The position numbers were made by a program, and so were the translations under genes. 47,107 nucleotides of DNA from Zygnema cylindricum (lineage: Eukaryota; Streptophyta; Zygnematophyceae; Zygnematales; Zygnemataceae): assembly GCA_037447655.1 (NCBI GenBank), contig JBBHKE010000630.1, positions 1 to 47,107 on the forward strand, written 5' to 3'. Shown here piece by piece: positions 32,974 to 42,789 of the stretch (position 1 is the stretch's first letter; each line of letters opens with the position of its first letter). The notes under the pieces were generated by a model, which had not been told where the DNA came from, did no database searches, and worked only from the letters and a program-made list of their open reading frames with translations.

Positions 32974-33397
32974 AAACGATCCGGCGCAAAAATGTCAATT
33001 AAAATTAAATGAAAAAAAAGCCCGTCGTCACGCGCGACGAAATCGAGCCACACTATCTACAAATCAACATTCTTATATTGACAGCGAAATTTTGTTTCGT
33101 GCGTTTTAATATTTACGTACAAGACTTGTAGTACTTCAGATGGGTTTCGTTTTCAATTTGGGTCTAAATTCAATGTAACGCTTAAACGACCAAAATTATT
33201 TTTTGCGATTAAGTTAATATCCAACGTGCTCTCACCGTGGAGCCCACGTAAAGACAAAAAGTGGCTATCTGTGACACTTTTATTAACATGTAGTTGCCGC
33301 AGTTTTGCTACCGTAAACGTTATCTGGCTGTGTGAATTGCTAATTTTATTATGACGGTCGACATTCGCAAGCGTGGCAAAAGTTTAAGCGGTTGAAA

Positions 33398-33672
33398 CAC
33401 AGTTCAAAAATAGGTGAAAGTAGGCCCATACAATATGCCTATTGTATGCAAAACATACAATATGACCTTAAGACCCATATTGTATTCGGACATATTCAGT
33501 CTAATTAAAACATTCGAACCAAAATGTTTTATTACATCGTCAGATTTGGACGATCGGACGGTCATTGATCAAAGTAGCCATCTAAGAAGATCACATGAAA
33601 ATCCCATAACACAACTTACGATAAAGGCGCCGACCAAAGGCCTACCATAAAAACGCCTACTTTTGAACTATG
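33398..33672. mobile_element. CATAGTTC-ended element, copy 2 (275 bp), in the foldback right arm
   Basis: The left end CACAGTTCAAAAATAGG and the right end (read inward) CATAGTTCAAAAGTAGG are flanked by a perfect GGTTGAAA (33390-33397 and 33673-33680). The uninterrupted counterpart, read on the other strand, survives in the left arm near 32380, so the insertion is later than formation of the arms. Confidence 0.9.
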
Positions 33673-33846
33673 GGTTGAAACAATATTTTGAAAGTCAAAG
33701 CTGTCCAACCGATTGACCGTCAAATTTAGACACAACGATACTTTACTTGTACCACCGTGTACTTAAAAAGTACAATTTATGACAAAATGACGTAAGTGAC
33801 TGGCTCAACCAAAACAATCTCTGTTATGATCATTTCCCAATTTATA

Positions 33847-34305
33847 TACTGAGGGTGAACCTCCATCAGGCGAAAAGTGGGGTTGTTTACTTGAAAAAGT
33901 GCATTTCCGTACAGATCCAGCTCATTGCCGTACAGTGTCGTACAATTTTTTTTTTTTTTAATAAACATGATTATTGGAGATTCGTCAAGATTCTCCAAAC
34001 TTTTGGGCGACAACGTGGACCGTCCGATTATGTGTGTTTCAAAGCAAAAGGTCACTTTGTCTAGTGATTCGCTAGTGTCCTCAGGGAGGACACTAGGCAA
34101 TCACCGGACGTGTAAAAAGTTTACGCGTGGAAAGGTCACTTACGAGCCGCGCGCCTTCGGACAGGCGGGAATCAAATCCAACGAAAACCATAAAAAAAAA
34201 TATTTGTTGAAGAATGTGCCGCGACGCCTCCTCCACAATCCGCTAACATCCGGAATTTACGGCGCCACGACGAAACACGATCGACAAAACAACTACAAAA
34301 AAGAC
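33847..34305. other. non-coding interval with a strong hairpin
   Basis: No supported gene. At 34064-34104 a 41-nt inverted repeat forms an 11-bp perfect stem (CTAGTGTCCTC / GAGGACACTAG, loop AGG), extended after a 2-bp mismatch by GTGATT/AATCAC. Confidence 0.6.
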
Positions 34306-34757
34306 CATAGTTCAAAAGTAGGTGAAAGTACACCCTTACAATATGCCTATTGTACGCAAAAAATACAATATACCCTTAAGACCCATATTGTATTGGCCTC
34401 AAAATGAAATAGTAACAGGGTTGAGTTGCACATGGATCGGTAGAGAATTAAACGTCATGTCTAAATTTGAAAAAAAAAAACGGACAAAAAATATTTTTCA
34501 GTGAGTTTTGAGCGACCTTTTATTTAAACTGTCAGATTCGGACGATCGGACGGTCGCTGATCAAAGTAGCGATCTAAGAAGATCACATGAAAAGCCTATA
34601 ACACAACTTACGATAGGACTATCTTCAGATTTGGGAGATCGGACGGTTGCTGATCAAAGTAGCGACTTAAGACGATCACATGAAAATTCCATAACACAAC
34701 TTACGATGAAGGCGCCGACAAAAGACCTACGATAGAAACGCCTACTTTTGAACTATG
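34306..34757. mobile_element. CATAGTTC-ended element, copy 3 (452 bp)
   Basis: Ends CATAGTTCAAAAGTAGG on both sides in inverted orientation, flanked by AAAAAGAC (34298-34305) and AAAAATAC (34758-34765). It contains an internal tandem duplication of a ~75-bp block (about 34539-34616 and 34627-34706) including CGGACGGT, TGATCAAAGTAGCGA and CATAACACAACTTACGAT, which explains its greater length. Confidence 0.85.
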
Positions 34758-34765
34758 AAAAATAC

Positions 34766-37700
34766 AAAACACGAACGTACAAATTGTACATTCACGTATA
34801 ATTTTGCGGCTGGATGTACGGATACTGGTTCAGATATTGTGCTTTTGGAATCTTTGACTGCTCGCCGTCATAACAGAAACCTACGTGCATCCAATCGAAG
34901 AAAGCACGTAACGCGATAAATTTCATTGCTGACACGACCTGATGGAGAAGTGAACGAAGTATTACTGCCAGTAAACGTTTTCGTACGATTACTGTCGGCG
35001 CCTGATGGAGAAGCGGCCTGATTTGTTCTTACAACCTCCTTGGCGTACGGAATAGCAAGTAAAATTCGAACAGTCGACTTTCTTGTACGGTAGGTCCGTT
35101 GTAAGCGACAATGTAAAATTTAAATCATTGCGATGCCACGTGGGAAACCTTTGTCAGAAATCTCTGTACTTTTCACCTGTTTCCGGCGGCGTTTCGACGT
35201 GCGAAGTTTGTGTCCTCACTCCTCAGAGAGTACAATTTTGAGTTTTCGTACGATTGTTTGTAAGAGGTTGAGGTGTCCACCTAACAAGTCTCTTTCAAAA
35301 ACTACAGTATTTACGGGCGTTATATGGATACTAGAAAACCCGTACGTTTTTACGGGATTCCCCTCGCATGGAGATGCCTAAGTTTGTTGAGTGTTCATAT
35401 TGGTTCAAAACCTCAAAGAAGGGCACGTGTCCAATCTTACATAGAGCCCTAACCGAATAAGTCACGTGACCGCCAAATTCAAACAAAAATTAGGACCAAA
35501 AGCGAAAATGCTTTTTATTAAGCTGTCTTATGTAATTATTAAAAGCGAAGCTTGCAAGAAGGTTCCCATCACGCGACCTATTGAATGAGTCAAACGGGAC
35601 AACACATGCTTCGGGCTACCAATGATGGAAACCACCGGGATAACGACAGGACCGACAGTTCGGAAACAATAATAAGAAACCTTATTGCATAAGTGCATAA
35701 CTTGCGATTTCATGAGAGTGTGACGTGACAAACGCCTAAAAAATTTCCAGCACCGAGTTTTATGTTCAGGATTTGTCCACGCTTCAAATTGTACCTGTTA
35801 AAAACTTTTATTTTCCGCAGCGTAGAAGCGGGGAGCTACAGTGCAGTAATAGTTCTGTACTATAGTGAAATTTGTCCGCGAGCCAGCGTACTCGCAGAAC
35901 GCTTAACTTTTAGCTCCCGACAATGTAACGAAAACCTTTCTGTTATGATGGAACTTCACACTTAATTGCGTCGCCCGTTGACATTTGCAAGCATCATGAG
36001 TGAAAAACTGTTAAGGACCTAACGCAGTCACGTCCCCCCTGCAGGTCAAAGGGTCAAACATGTGATCAAAATGGATGCGCTGATTGGCCAGTTTACGTGA
36101 AAATATAATTAGCTACTCGCATTCACGCGTGGGCCTAATGTTGCGGAACCATCCAGGCATCTATTGATCTTCCAGATCAGTCCAAACTACAACTTCAACT
36201 TCTTCCATTTTATTTCATCGCTGTCGGTTATGTCCGTACATGACTGTTCAGAATTATGAATTTCAGACGCAGCTCCCTGCGTATCCTGCAGGTCTGACAA
36301 CGTAAAGTTTGTCATTTTGTGAGGTAGAATAAAATATCACCGACAATATACATCCTCTATTTAAAATCGCAATTATCAAATGTCGGCGCTGAATCCAAGC
36401 CTCTATCGTACGAACATCTCAGTAAAGACAACCGCCAAAGGCCTGTTAGCCTGGAATGCCAAGACAGATTCCTGGTCTAAAGGAAAATTTGTCGCCTTGT
36501 GGATTCAATAATCTCATACCGTCACGTAGTGTCACGCCCGTGCCTTAAAAGCTCGTACGGCGATCAAGCGTGCACGAGGCCGATCATGCGACAAAAGTAC
36601 AGTACTGTAGCGGCAATTACTCCAGTCCACTCTATTATTTTGTGTCCATGAATTAGTGATTCTTAGGGTGTAAATAGGATAAACCGCGGTAAATTCTTAA
36701 ATACGTTCCTATGTGGATGGCCACCCTCCAGTTATTCTATTCATACTTGAAATATAATTGAACACACTGTTTCACTTTCAAAACTGTACTTCAAAAGTCC
36801 ACCAATGGCAACCCTGTAAACATTAAACGGTGGTTCAAACGTGCGGAAATCACTGAAAACACTATATAGCGTTCGGTCCCAAAGTACGAATAAAATACGG
36901 TATTTTCGATAAGAGTACGCGTGCTGGAGTTTTCGCACATTTGAATTGTGCGCTCAACGTTTGCGGACGTGACATCGTTGATCTATGATCTGACCGTCGA
37001 TCTTCGATTTGACGGTTGATCCTGGATCTGATTGCTGAATCTGAATCTGAGTGGATCAGAAAATTTATGACACGTCCGATTCCACATATCTGCTGAGACT
37101 TTTGCAGGACTTTTTTTGAAACAGAAAACTTGTTACATTTTCTATTCTTTGTCCAGCTTTGCACATTCTTAACCTTTTTTGGTTGCAGAAATTCGATACT
37201 TTTCGTACGATATTGACCGATATTCTATGCAGGTTTTTGTCTTATAAGCCTGTCTTTTTTTACTTTCTGACGTTTTCGTGAATTTGTTCTTCTCAGTGGT
37301 TTATTTATTTCCAATGCAGAAAATAAAAAAAATAAGGATTATTTTTGTTTTTGAAACTCAGTTGCAGCTCAGTTTGGTGAAAAAACGATGATGAAAGCTG
37401 TAAGTTGAAAAATAAAATTTTGAGCTTAAAGAATTTATTGAAGCTGAATATATATATTTTGATTGAATATATATATTTTGATTGAATTTGTGAACTGTAG
37501 ACCGCGTTTTTTATAAATTTTTGGAAGAAGTGATTTGCAACTTTCGTATTTTTTATTTTATTTTTTTGTTTTAACAGCTATACATATAAATCTTTTTCTG
37601 AAATGCGTTCTTGAACTCTTTAAACTATCGACAGTTTTTCTCTCTTTTGCCGGAGTTAACCATTTTTCTTCATCTTTTTTTTCTATATGGTTTTGGTTTG

Positions 37701-37860
37701 AAGGTTTTTTATATCGTTTTTTTTTGGACAGGAAAGATTTTCCGTACAGTTTTTACATTTATTTGCCAGTTTTTTTCTTGTCTGTGACAGTCTGTCACAT
37801 TTTCTCCTGTTCTTTCCAGCAGTTAAAAAGATTCTTTGCATAGTCTTCACATTTTAGTTA
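34766..37860. other. long non-coding interval
   Basis: About 3.1 kb without a gene that I can support. Small features: a CCTGATGGAGAAG direct repeat near 34939 and 34993, a GATC-rich low-complexity patch at about 36976-37050, and a 19-bp duplication of GAATATATATATTTTGATT at about 37445-37482. None of the short frames shows a domain. Confidence 0.4.
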
Positions 37861-37949
37861 CATTTATGTTATTGGTACACCATATTTATGTTATTGGTAC
37901 ACCATATTTATGTTTATTGGTACACCATATTTATGTTTATTGGTACAAT
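37861..37949. repeat. 22-23-bp tandem repeat, four units
   Basis: CATTTATGTTATTGGTACAC repeats four times, with the later units carrying an extra T (TTTATGTTTATTGG). Confidence 0.85.
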
Positions 37950-38199
37950 ATCTGAATTGCCTTTTTTTAGAAAGACTCTTTTTCAGTCTTTTCCAGTCTT
38001 ATCATGTATCCTTTACAAAAGGGAAAAAAAAAATATTGCAATCTAGTTTATATTTTTAACATTTTTTATATTTTGTATCATTTTTTACTTTTATGTTTTT
38101 TTGCGTTGTTATGTTCCCGACACGAAATTTTTTAGATCCGGATTTTTTTTTTTTCTTTCAAGCGTTTGTCAGGTTGTGTTAGTGTCAATATGGATATCG

Positions 38200-38560
38200 T
38201 GGAAGCGGGAATGGAGGGAGAGAAGATAGAGGGAATGGAGGGAGAGAAGATAGAGGGAATGGAGGGAAGAGAAGAGTGGGAAGAGGGGAAAGAGAGAGAA
38301 GAGAGGAAAACGAGGGAAGAGAGAAGAGAGAAGAGAGAAGAGGAAGGAGGAAGAGATGAGAAGAGGGAAGAGAGAAGCGAGTAGGGATGTATGAGAAATC
38401 GGAGGGAGACGGTAGGGAGATGGGAGGGAAATTTGAGGGAAGTGGGTGGAGTATGGGAGGGAAATGGGAGGGAACTGGGAGGGATACGGGAGGGAAATGT
38501 GAGGAATACATGGGGAGGGGAATGGGAGGTATCAGGGAAATGGGAGACGGATAGTGTTCA
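38200..38560 (+). repeat. purine-rich minisatellite tract
   Basis: About 360 bp almost free of pyrimidines on this strand. It starts with 24-bp units (GAATGGAGGGAGAGAAGATA plus GAGG, nearly three copies from about 38208), continues as GAAGAG-type repeats, then as GGGAGGGAAATG-type units. Reading frames through it are Glu/Arg low complexity and not credible genes. Long polypurine tracts can adopt triplex structure. Confidence 0.8.
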
Positions 38561-38697
38561 ACTTACTACTTAAATATTGCTGTTTTGTCCTTTCTTCTTT
38601 CGTCATTTGGTACTAGCATTCTACAATTCAAAGCATTTTTTCAAGGAAAGCCAAACAGATAGGTTTAAGATTGTTAACTACAATTGTCTGATGAAAG

Positions 38698-38935
38698 GTT
38701 AAAAAAAACTGAAGAAAAACCTAGAAAAACTAAGAAAAACCAAGAAAAACCATGGAAAACCCAAGGAAAGCCAAGAAAAACCAAGAGAAACCGAAGTGAA
38801 ACCAAGAAAAACCAAAGGGAAACCAAAGAGAAATGAAGAAAACCTGAGAAAGACCAAGAAAAGTCTAGTAAAATTTAGAAAAAAACAGGAAAACACAGGA
38901 ATAACCAAAGAAAAACCAAAGAAAAATCATGGAAA
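38698..38935 (+). repeat. AAGAAAAACC short tandem repeat tract
   Basis: About 240 bp of imperfect 10-11-bp units (CCAAGAAAAA, with variants CCATGGAAAA and CCAAAGGAAA), nearly lacking T. It gives an open frame joined to the downstream RIN4-like exon, but a splice acceptor at 38968-38969 suggests this tract is intronic. Confidence 0.75.
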
Positions 38936-38969
38936 ACTGAACCAGAGATTGTCTAATTCTGACGTGCAG

Positions 38970-40309
38970 ACCCCGATTCCGCAATTTGGAGAGTGGACAG
39001 CCGATAATGGCGGAAACTTTACCGGTCTATTTGAGAAAAAGAAAGAGGAGAAACTTAGTACCAGCGGGTTTGTCGGTACCGAGAATAGCTCCAGTACATC
39101 ACCGGCACGATCAAATGGGTCATGGAATGTGCCTCGAGAATTGGCAAATGGGATGATGGGTTTAGAAAATTTTTCTGGAGGATCGAGGCATAGTAATTCA
39201 GCTTCTCCACCTCATGGAGGACCCATGTCTCCTATCATTCCTAAATTTGGAGAATGGCCACAGTCTTCTGCAAGTTATACCGCGGAGTTTGAAGCCAATC
39301 TTAGAGAGGCAAAATCTCGGTCTAAATTGACAACAGCTTTGGGTAATCCAGATATGCGGAAGTTTCTCTCCGAGGAGGAGCTCGACTGGTTAAGGAATAT
39401 TGATGGGTCCGCCCAGAAAAAACCAGGACAGGAAAAAGTGGGTCGTTCTGGGGAGGGAAAAGTTGTGCCTGTTAGCGCAGAAACTGTGAGAGGGATAGGT
39501 TTTCTGGAAAATGATACGAAGATATCATCTTCGACCGCGAGTCAGTCGAGTACTCCCTCGGGTTCGAGAAGTCCTGTCGTTGTTCCTGCGTTTGGCTCAT
39601 GGAGTACAAATTCTTCCCCGTCTTACACGGCTACTTTTGAAGCAAAGAAACGAGAAGCTTACGCTGCGGTTAGGAGAGACGTCCACACTGAGACGGGAAA
39701 AGATACTTCTAGAAGGTCAGAAGACACTAATTTGCATAGAGATGAATTGAGAGAAGGCAAAAACGGAAAGACAAAGGCGGGAAAGGAAGGTGAACAGCGA
39801 GAGGGACAAGGGGATGAGGATAGTAATTCTGTGAAGGTTGGCGTGTCAAAGACAGAGAAAGACAAGGAAGGAGTTCACAGTAAGAAGCAGGCACAAGGGC
39901 TCCTCTTACATTGGACGAAATGCTCAATGATCATGGCTCAGTCAGTGAAGATGAGAGAGATACTAGTAAGGAAAGTCAAGAGGTTTCGGTACCTCATTTT
40001 GATGATTGGGAAAGTCCCTGTAATTCCACTTCCTATACAGCAAAATTTCAACAGAATAGAGCAGCAAGAGCTGCTGGAGGTTTATATGGAGGTATTCCTT
40101 CATCAACGGATGGGAAGGCATCACCTAATGAGGAAAGGAGAAAAGAACAGTCACAAAATGGAGAGGGGGAACACAGTAGTGGTGGGGAGTTACCTGTAAA
40201 AACTGAGAGAGAAGGGAGTGGAGAGAAGCCGGGCTCCCATAATCGACCAGTAGGTCGCAGCAAAATCAGTCTTGAGGATGCTCTCAGAGTTGCGGAGAAG
40301 GAAGGAAAG
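38970..40309 (+). CDS. RIN4/NOI-like gene, large internal exon with four NOI motifs
   Basis: Proteins of the RIN4/NOI family are membrane-associated regulators of plant immunity, marked by P-x-F-G-x-W followed by Y-T-x-x-F. This exon carries four such units: PQFGEW...FTGLF (from 38970), PKFGEW...YTAEF (39231), PAFGSW...YTATF (39573) and a degenerate PHFDDW...YTAKF (39977). An acidic-aromatic patch, KFLSEEELDWLRNIDG, lies near 39360. The exon starts after the acceptor TTCTGACGTGCAG and ends at the donor AAAG/GTAAGT, in phase 0. Between about 39865 and 39895 the frame shifts (TLDEMLNDHG is read one frame over), equivalent to one lost base; no intron of suitable length fits. The first coding exon was not found. 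Function is inferred from family motifs only. Confidence 0.8.
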
Positions 40310-40885
40310 GTAAGTTCTTTGCTTCAAATCGATGTGCTACTGTTTAGGATAATTTATTCTTAATTCTTCAAAAATTGGGCTTCAGTATGCAGTACTCATT
40401 TTTGCAATATCCTTTGGCCAGATGCAAAATTAGGTTCACAAATACTACATTATGTGAAGTTATTAGCATATTTTACCATCAGCAGTCGTTTTTATTTGTG
40501 TTTTGGCAAGACTTGTGAAGTCTTTCCCCTTTTTCGAAGTCCATAGTCTATTGAAAGTAGCTCTAAACTGTATTGAGTCATGGAAGTGGTACATTACAGG
40601 CCAACAGGATTTCCTATAATGGGTTTATGGATTTCTTGCCAGTAATTGCTAGCCTTTATGCCATTCTAATTCAAATTTTATGCACCTCGCAAAATCAGAC
40701 GATAGTTTCATTTCTCAAAGTGTTTCCAGTGTTGTTTTTTATTTAAAGGTGGCACGTTTACAGGGATTCCAATGTCTGTGCATTAGTTACATTGGTTTGT
40801 ATTCCACCAGTCAGGGTAGAATTTCCGCTTTAAGTCTTGGTTCACTTTTTGAAGACTTTTTTTTGTATCATGGATCATGTGACAG
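40310..40885 (+). other. intron of the RIN4/NOI-like gene
   Basis: Begins GTAAGTTC and ends CATGTGACAG, a canonical GT-AG pair. It joins exon codons EKEGK and VAPAQKPP in phase 0. It is AT-rich, with stops in all frames and a pyrimidine-rich TTTTTTTGTATC stretch near its end. Confidence 0.8.
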
Positions 40886-41092
40886 GTGGCACCTGCTCAG
40901 AAGCCACCTGCTCATGTGGCACCAATGGGAAACTGGAATGAAAATCAAGGAGCAGGATATACAAGTATGTTTGAAAAGGTTCGGAACGATAGAAGGGAAA
41001 GAGGAGTTGATGGGAAAGCAAATGCTACTACCACAACAGCATCCACACCCTCGGAAAAATCAATAAAATCTCCAAAAAGTACTGCACAAAAG
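40886..41092 (+). CDS. RIN4/NOI-like gene, exon with the C-terminal-type NOI motif
   Basis: Encodes VAPAQKPPAHVAPMGNWNEN followed by GAGYTSMFEKVRNDRRE. The P-M-G-N-W ... Y-T-x-M-F-x-K-V-R pattern resembles the C-terminal NOI domain of RIN4 (FGxW ... YTxIFxKVRxE), with M in place of the usual F. The exon is 207 bp, phase 0 at both ends, ending at the donor AAAAG/GTGAGT. The last exon, which in this family normally carries C-terminal cysteines for membrane attachment, is not securely found. A candidate acceptor near 41664 (TTGGTACAG) leads to cysteine-containing frames, but I cannot choose among them. Confidence 0.8.
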
Positions 41093-41384
41093 GTGAGTTT
41101 ATTCACATCTTTGTTATACATTGTACTTAAGCAATAGTAGCATATGACAGTCTCGTTTAGAGAATCGGTTTTGCTCCTATGACCACAGACTCCCCGCAGC
41201 TTTTTATGCCGAGAAAATTTGCAATTCTCTTTATTGGCTCTTTGTCATTGAGGCCAAAGGTTATGGAATGTGGTTATTTAGAGTGGTTTTGGTTTGCATT
41301 CATTCATTGGTCATTCGCTATATTTACTTCACTTCCCAAGTTACTAAAACACAATGCCCTGTGGTAGTTATAATTTTTGTGTTT

Positions 41385-41662
41385 TTTTGGTATAGTATTA
41401 TGGTGGTATGGTACTATGTTGCTCTAGTGTTTTGTTGGCATAGTATTATGGTCGTATGGTGTTATGTTGGTATGGTATTATGTTGGTATGGTGTTTTGTT
41501 GGCATAGTATTATGGTGGTATGGTGTTTTGTTGGTATAGTATTATGGTCGTATGATGTTATGTTGGTGATGTTTTGTTGGTATAGTATTATGCTGGTATG
41601 GTATTACGTTGGTGTAGTGTTTTGTTGGTATAGTATTATATTGCTTTGTGTCATGTTGGTAC
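41385..41662 (+). repeat. minisatellite of TTGGTATAGTATTATG-type units
   Basis: About 280 bp made of 15-20-bp variants such as GGTATGGTGTTATGTT and GGCATAGTATTATGG. It lies in the presumed last intron of the RIN4/NOI-like gene. The hydrophobic open frames through it (V-W-Y-Y-V-x-x) are low-complexity artefacts. Confidence 0.85.
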
Positions 41663-41809
41663 AGGAGAGGGAAGAGAGGGTGTTGAAGAACTGCAGAGAG
41701 AAGGATGGAGTGCATGCCAAAGAATGCCACACATGGAAAATTAGGTCAAACAAATGTTTGGGCATCGGTTTGAAAGTGTTTTTTTTGGGAAGTGTGGAAG
41801 GTTTTTAAG

Positions 41810-42690
41810 AATTGATTGTGCTGAAAGAATCAGGATCTTTTACATTTAATAATTATTGTGAGAACATATATTTTTCAATATTTTTACGTGACAACTCAAA
41901 TTTCCAAAAAAAATCCATGATGACATACCAAGTTTGGAAGGGGAATTAAAAAATGAAATTAGTTGATTATACACTGATAAACCATAATAACAATTTAAAA
42001 AAAAGTAAAAGAAACAGAGAAAAAGAAAATGAGAATTAGCTAGTAGCAGTAATATGGTCTAGTTACGTGCATTACATTTTTTACGTACACAATCTTTCTT
42101 TGTTGTTAGAGTTAATTGCACTCATACAGTAGTGTTTATAAATAAATAATAAATTTTAATATCTTTTTAATAAATATTTGTATATACACTAAATAAGTAG
42201 TGGCCTACAATGAGCCACATCATCCAATCAGAATCTAAGACTGGTAATACTTATACCACTTTGAAGCTGTTCAAAAAACTTATCAAAAGTAGAAAATTCT
42301 CGAAGTCGTGGCCAATAATGAGCTCTGTTTTCCAATCAATAAATAAATGTCAATTAATGAATAAATGTTTGCTAATAATGGTACACTTTGACGCTGTTCA
42401 AGAAAAAGTTTGAAGTGAAAAAATATTTCTAGTTGTCTGTCCAAATCATCAAACATTTTTTTGTTTTTTTTTTTTTAATTTAACTCATGTTCAAAATTTT
42501 GGTTCTTACGGGTAGTTGGAGGAAGCACAAGTCTAAAAATAGGAATAAAAAAACTGACAGTTTTCACAATCGTGGAAAAACTCCATTCATTTTTATAATA
42601 ATGGATGGTTTGATTTTAAGCAATTTTTTTGTAACAATATGGGATGACCAAATAAAGCTCTTTTCTGAATTTAACTTGTTTTGTTTTTTT
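41810..42690. other. non-coding, AT-rich interval
   Basis: No supported gene. It contains a loose duplication of GTGGCC-AATGAGC-type sequence (about 42200 and 42310), with AATCAATAAATA/AATGAATAAATG stretches. Confidence 0.35.

Positions 42691-42693
<3 letters not shown>

Positions 42694-42778
<85 letters not shown>
42694..42778. repeat. (AT)n microsatellite
   Basis: An uninterrupted AT dinucleotide run of about 85 bp, likely to vary in length between individuals. Confidence 0.95.
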
Positions 42779-42784
<6 letters not shown>

Positions 42785-42789
42785 TTCTT

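Larger units (their letters stand above)
32221..33838. mobile_element. foldback-type element with long inverted arms (1618 bp)
   Basis: The left arm (32221 to about 32700) is repeated in inverted orientation from about 33085 to 33838. Paired landmarks include TTACGTCATTTTGTC, GTCGCGCTTGCGAA/TTCGCAAGCGTGGC, GTGAGCTCCACGGTGAGAG and AAACGCACGAAACG. The outermost bases are GGGATTGATCA on the left and GGGAAATGATCA read from the right. The flanks carry a perfect AATTTATA (32213-32220 and 33839-33846). Two smaller elements are nested in it, one in the spacer and one in the right arm. No coding capacity. The superfamily is unclear. Confidence 0.85.

Noticed and set aside
38166-38573. Glu/Arg-rich and, on the other strand, Ser/Pro/Phe-rich frames
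   Set aside because: Low-complexity translation of the purine-rich minisatellite, with no domain and no codon-level constraint.
38796-38969. Lys/Arg-rich N-terminal extension of the RIN4/NOI-like frame
   Set aside because: It is a translation of the AAGAAAAACC repeat tract. A good splice acceptor (TTCTGACGTGCAG) right before the first NOI motif makes it intronic.
41664-41808. Final exon of the RIN4/NOI-like gene
   Set aside because: Several acceptors and frames are possible here and none gives a convincing family C-terminus, so no exon was called.
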